Source: JACDAN01 sp035711385 (lineage in GTDB: Bacteria; Actinomycetota; Thermoleophilia; Gaiellales; Gaiellaceae). From it: a DNA stretch of 5,242 nt. The position numbers and the translations under genes were made by a program. Shown piece after piece: positions 4,635 to 5,242 of this stretch (the first letter of the stretch is position 1; the number at the start of each line of letters is the position of its first letter). The stretch is from positions 1-5,242 of the forward strand of contig DASTCG010000030.1 in NCBI GenBank assembly GCA_035711385.1, read 5' to 3'. The notes under the pieces were generated by a model, which searched no databases, was not told the origin of the DNA, and saw only the letters and a list, made by a program, of their open reading frames with translations.

Positions 4635-5242
4635 GCTCTCCTACCGCGAGGCCGTGAGGGACGCGCTCGCGACCGCGATGAGGAAGGACGAGGACGTCTT
4701 CATCATGGGCGAGGACATCGCCGAGATGGGCGGGTCGATGGGCGTCACGCAGGGGCTTCTGGACGAGTTCGGCCCCGAGCGGGTGCGCAACACGCCGATC
4801 TCGGAGATCGGGATCCTCGGTGCCGGCATCGGCGCGGCGATGCAGGGCATGCGGCCCGTCGTCGAGATCATGTACGAGGACTTCCTGACGCTCTCGGCGG
4901 AGCAGATCGTCAACCAGGCGGCGAAGCACCGCTACATGTCCGGCGGGCAGCTGAAGGTTCCGCTCACGATCCGGACGCAGGGAGGCGCGGGGTGGTCGCC
5001 GGGCGCGCAGCACGCCCAGCAGCTCGAGGCGTGGTTCGTCCATATTCCGGGCCTGAAGGTCGTCTTCGCCTCCACGCCCACCGACGTCCGTGGGCTCCTC
5101 TACAGCGCGATCTACGAGGACAACCCGGTGATCTTCTTCGAGCACCGGACGCTCTACGGGCTCAAGGAGGAGATGCCCGACGAGCTGGAGCCGATTCCGC
5201 TCGGGCAGGCGCGCGTCCTCCGCGAGGGCGAGGACGTCACCG
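4627..5242 (+). CDS. acoB: Thiamine-diphosphate-dependent dehydrogenase E1 component, beta subunit (AcoB/PdhB type), 3' truncated by window
   Basis: 205 codons are visible and the frame is open at the window edge; the family is about 320-340 aa, so the C-terminal third, mainly the transketolase C domain, is outside. Features seen: SYREAVRDALATAM (5-18), GEDIAEMGG (28-36), the cofactor-contacting RNTPISE (54-60) with Glu60 in the position that activates the thiazolium ring, NQAAKHRYMSGGQ (96-108), then GAQHAQQLEAWFVHIPGLKVV (126-146) with active-site His129, and FASTPTDVRGLLYSAI (147-162) followed by NPVIFFEHRTLY (166-177). It pairs with the alpha subunit to form the E1 heterotetramer. ATG 4627 overlaps the alpha stop by 8 nt; a weak GAAGA six nt upstream may serve as ribosome site, with translational coupling likely. 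A lipoyl E2 gene would be expected next. Confidence 0.92.
   Translation, partial: MPELSYREAVRDALATAMRKDEDVFIMGEDIAEMGGSMGVTQGLLDEFGPERVRNTPISEIGILGAGIGAAMQGMRPVVEIMYEDFLTLSAEQIVNQAAKHRYMSGGQLKVPLTIRTQGGAGWSPGAQHAQQLEAWFVHIPGLKVVFASTPTDVRGLLYSAIYEDNPVIFFEHRTLYGLKEEMPDELEPIPLGQARVLREGEDVT

Noticed and set aside
4546..5145. 199-codon minus-strand open frame opposite E1 beta
   Set aside because: It is antisense to a clear E1 beta gene with catalytic motifs; the translation is Arg/Asp/Leu/His-rich with no pattern.
1..5242. Defence system, mobile element, CRISPR array or phage cargo
   Set aside because: I saw no transposase, integrase, nuclease, toxin/antitoxin pair, spaced direct repeats or tRNA-adjacent attachment site, and composition looks uniform across the window.

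Overview
The window looks like chromosomal DNA from a high-GC actinomycete. Third codon positions are mostly G/C, genes are packed with short stop/start overlaps, GTG and TTG starts are frequent, and several starts have a TANNNT hexamer 6-9 nt upstream and no Shine-Dalgarno, the pattern of leaderless actinobacterial mRNAs. The mix of a small PRC-barrel protein, ArgR and an AcoA/AcoB-type dehydrogenase would suit Thermoleophilia/Gaiellales, but that placement is a guess. I see no mobile element, CRISPR array, tRNA or rRNA.

Layout. (1) 7-500, minus strand: two small membrane-protein genes (43 aa, then 121 aa) coupled by an ATGA overlap. (2) 501-570: divergent promoter region. (3) 571-2589, plus strand: a probable three-gene operon of an ArgR-family regulator, a MaoC-like hotdog hydratase and a 12-TM MFS transporter, with both junctions overlapping. 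(4) 2590-2697: convergent intergenic region almost exactly filled by an imperfect inverted repeat, probably a shared terminator. (5) 2698-3638, minus strand: an unrecognised 213-aa protein built from two tandem copies of one domain, followed with a 1-nt overlap by a 99-aa PRC-barrel-like protein. (6) 3639-3662: a 24-nt divergent intergenic region with a perfect 10-bp palindrome. (7) 3663-5242, plus strand: the alpha and (partial) beta subunits of a thiamine-diphosphate-dependent 2-oxoacid/acetoin dehydrogenase E1, overlapping by 8 nt and running off the window.

How the genes work together. E1 alpha and E1 beta would form a heterotetrameric decarboxylase that normally feeds a lipoyl E2, probably encoded just downstream. 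The ArgR-MaoC-MFS group suggests a regulator with a hydratase and a transporter, but the substrate cannot be read from sequence. The most striking item is the 24-nt promoter between the duplicated-domain gene and E1 alpha. Its palindrome AGTCTAGACT gives the same -10-like hexamer TAGACT on both strands, each exactly 7 nt from a GTG start, so one symmetric element appears to drive two leaderless, divergent and probably mutually exclusive transcripts. The unrecognised duplicated-domain family beside it is the best candidate for something undescribed.
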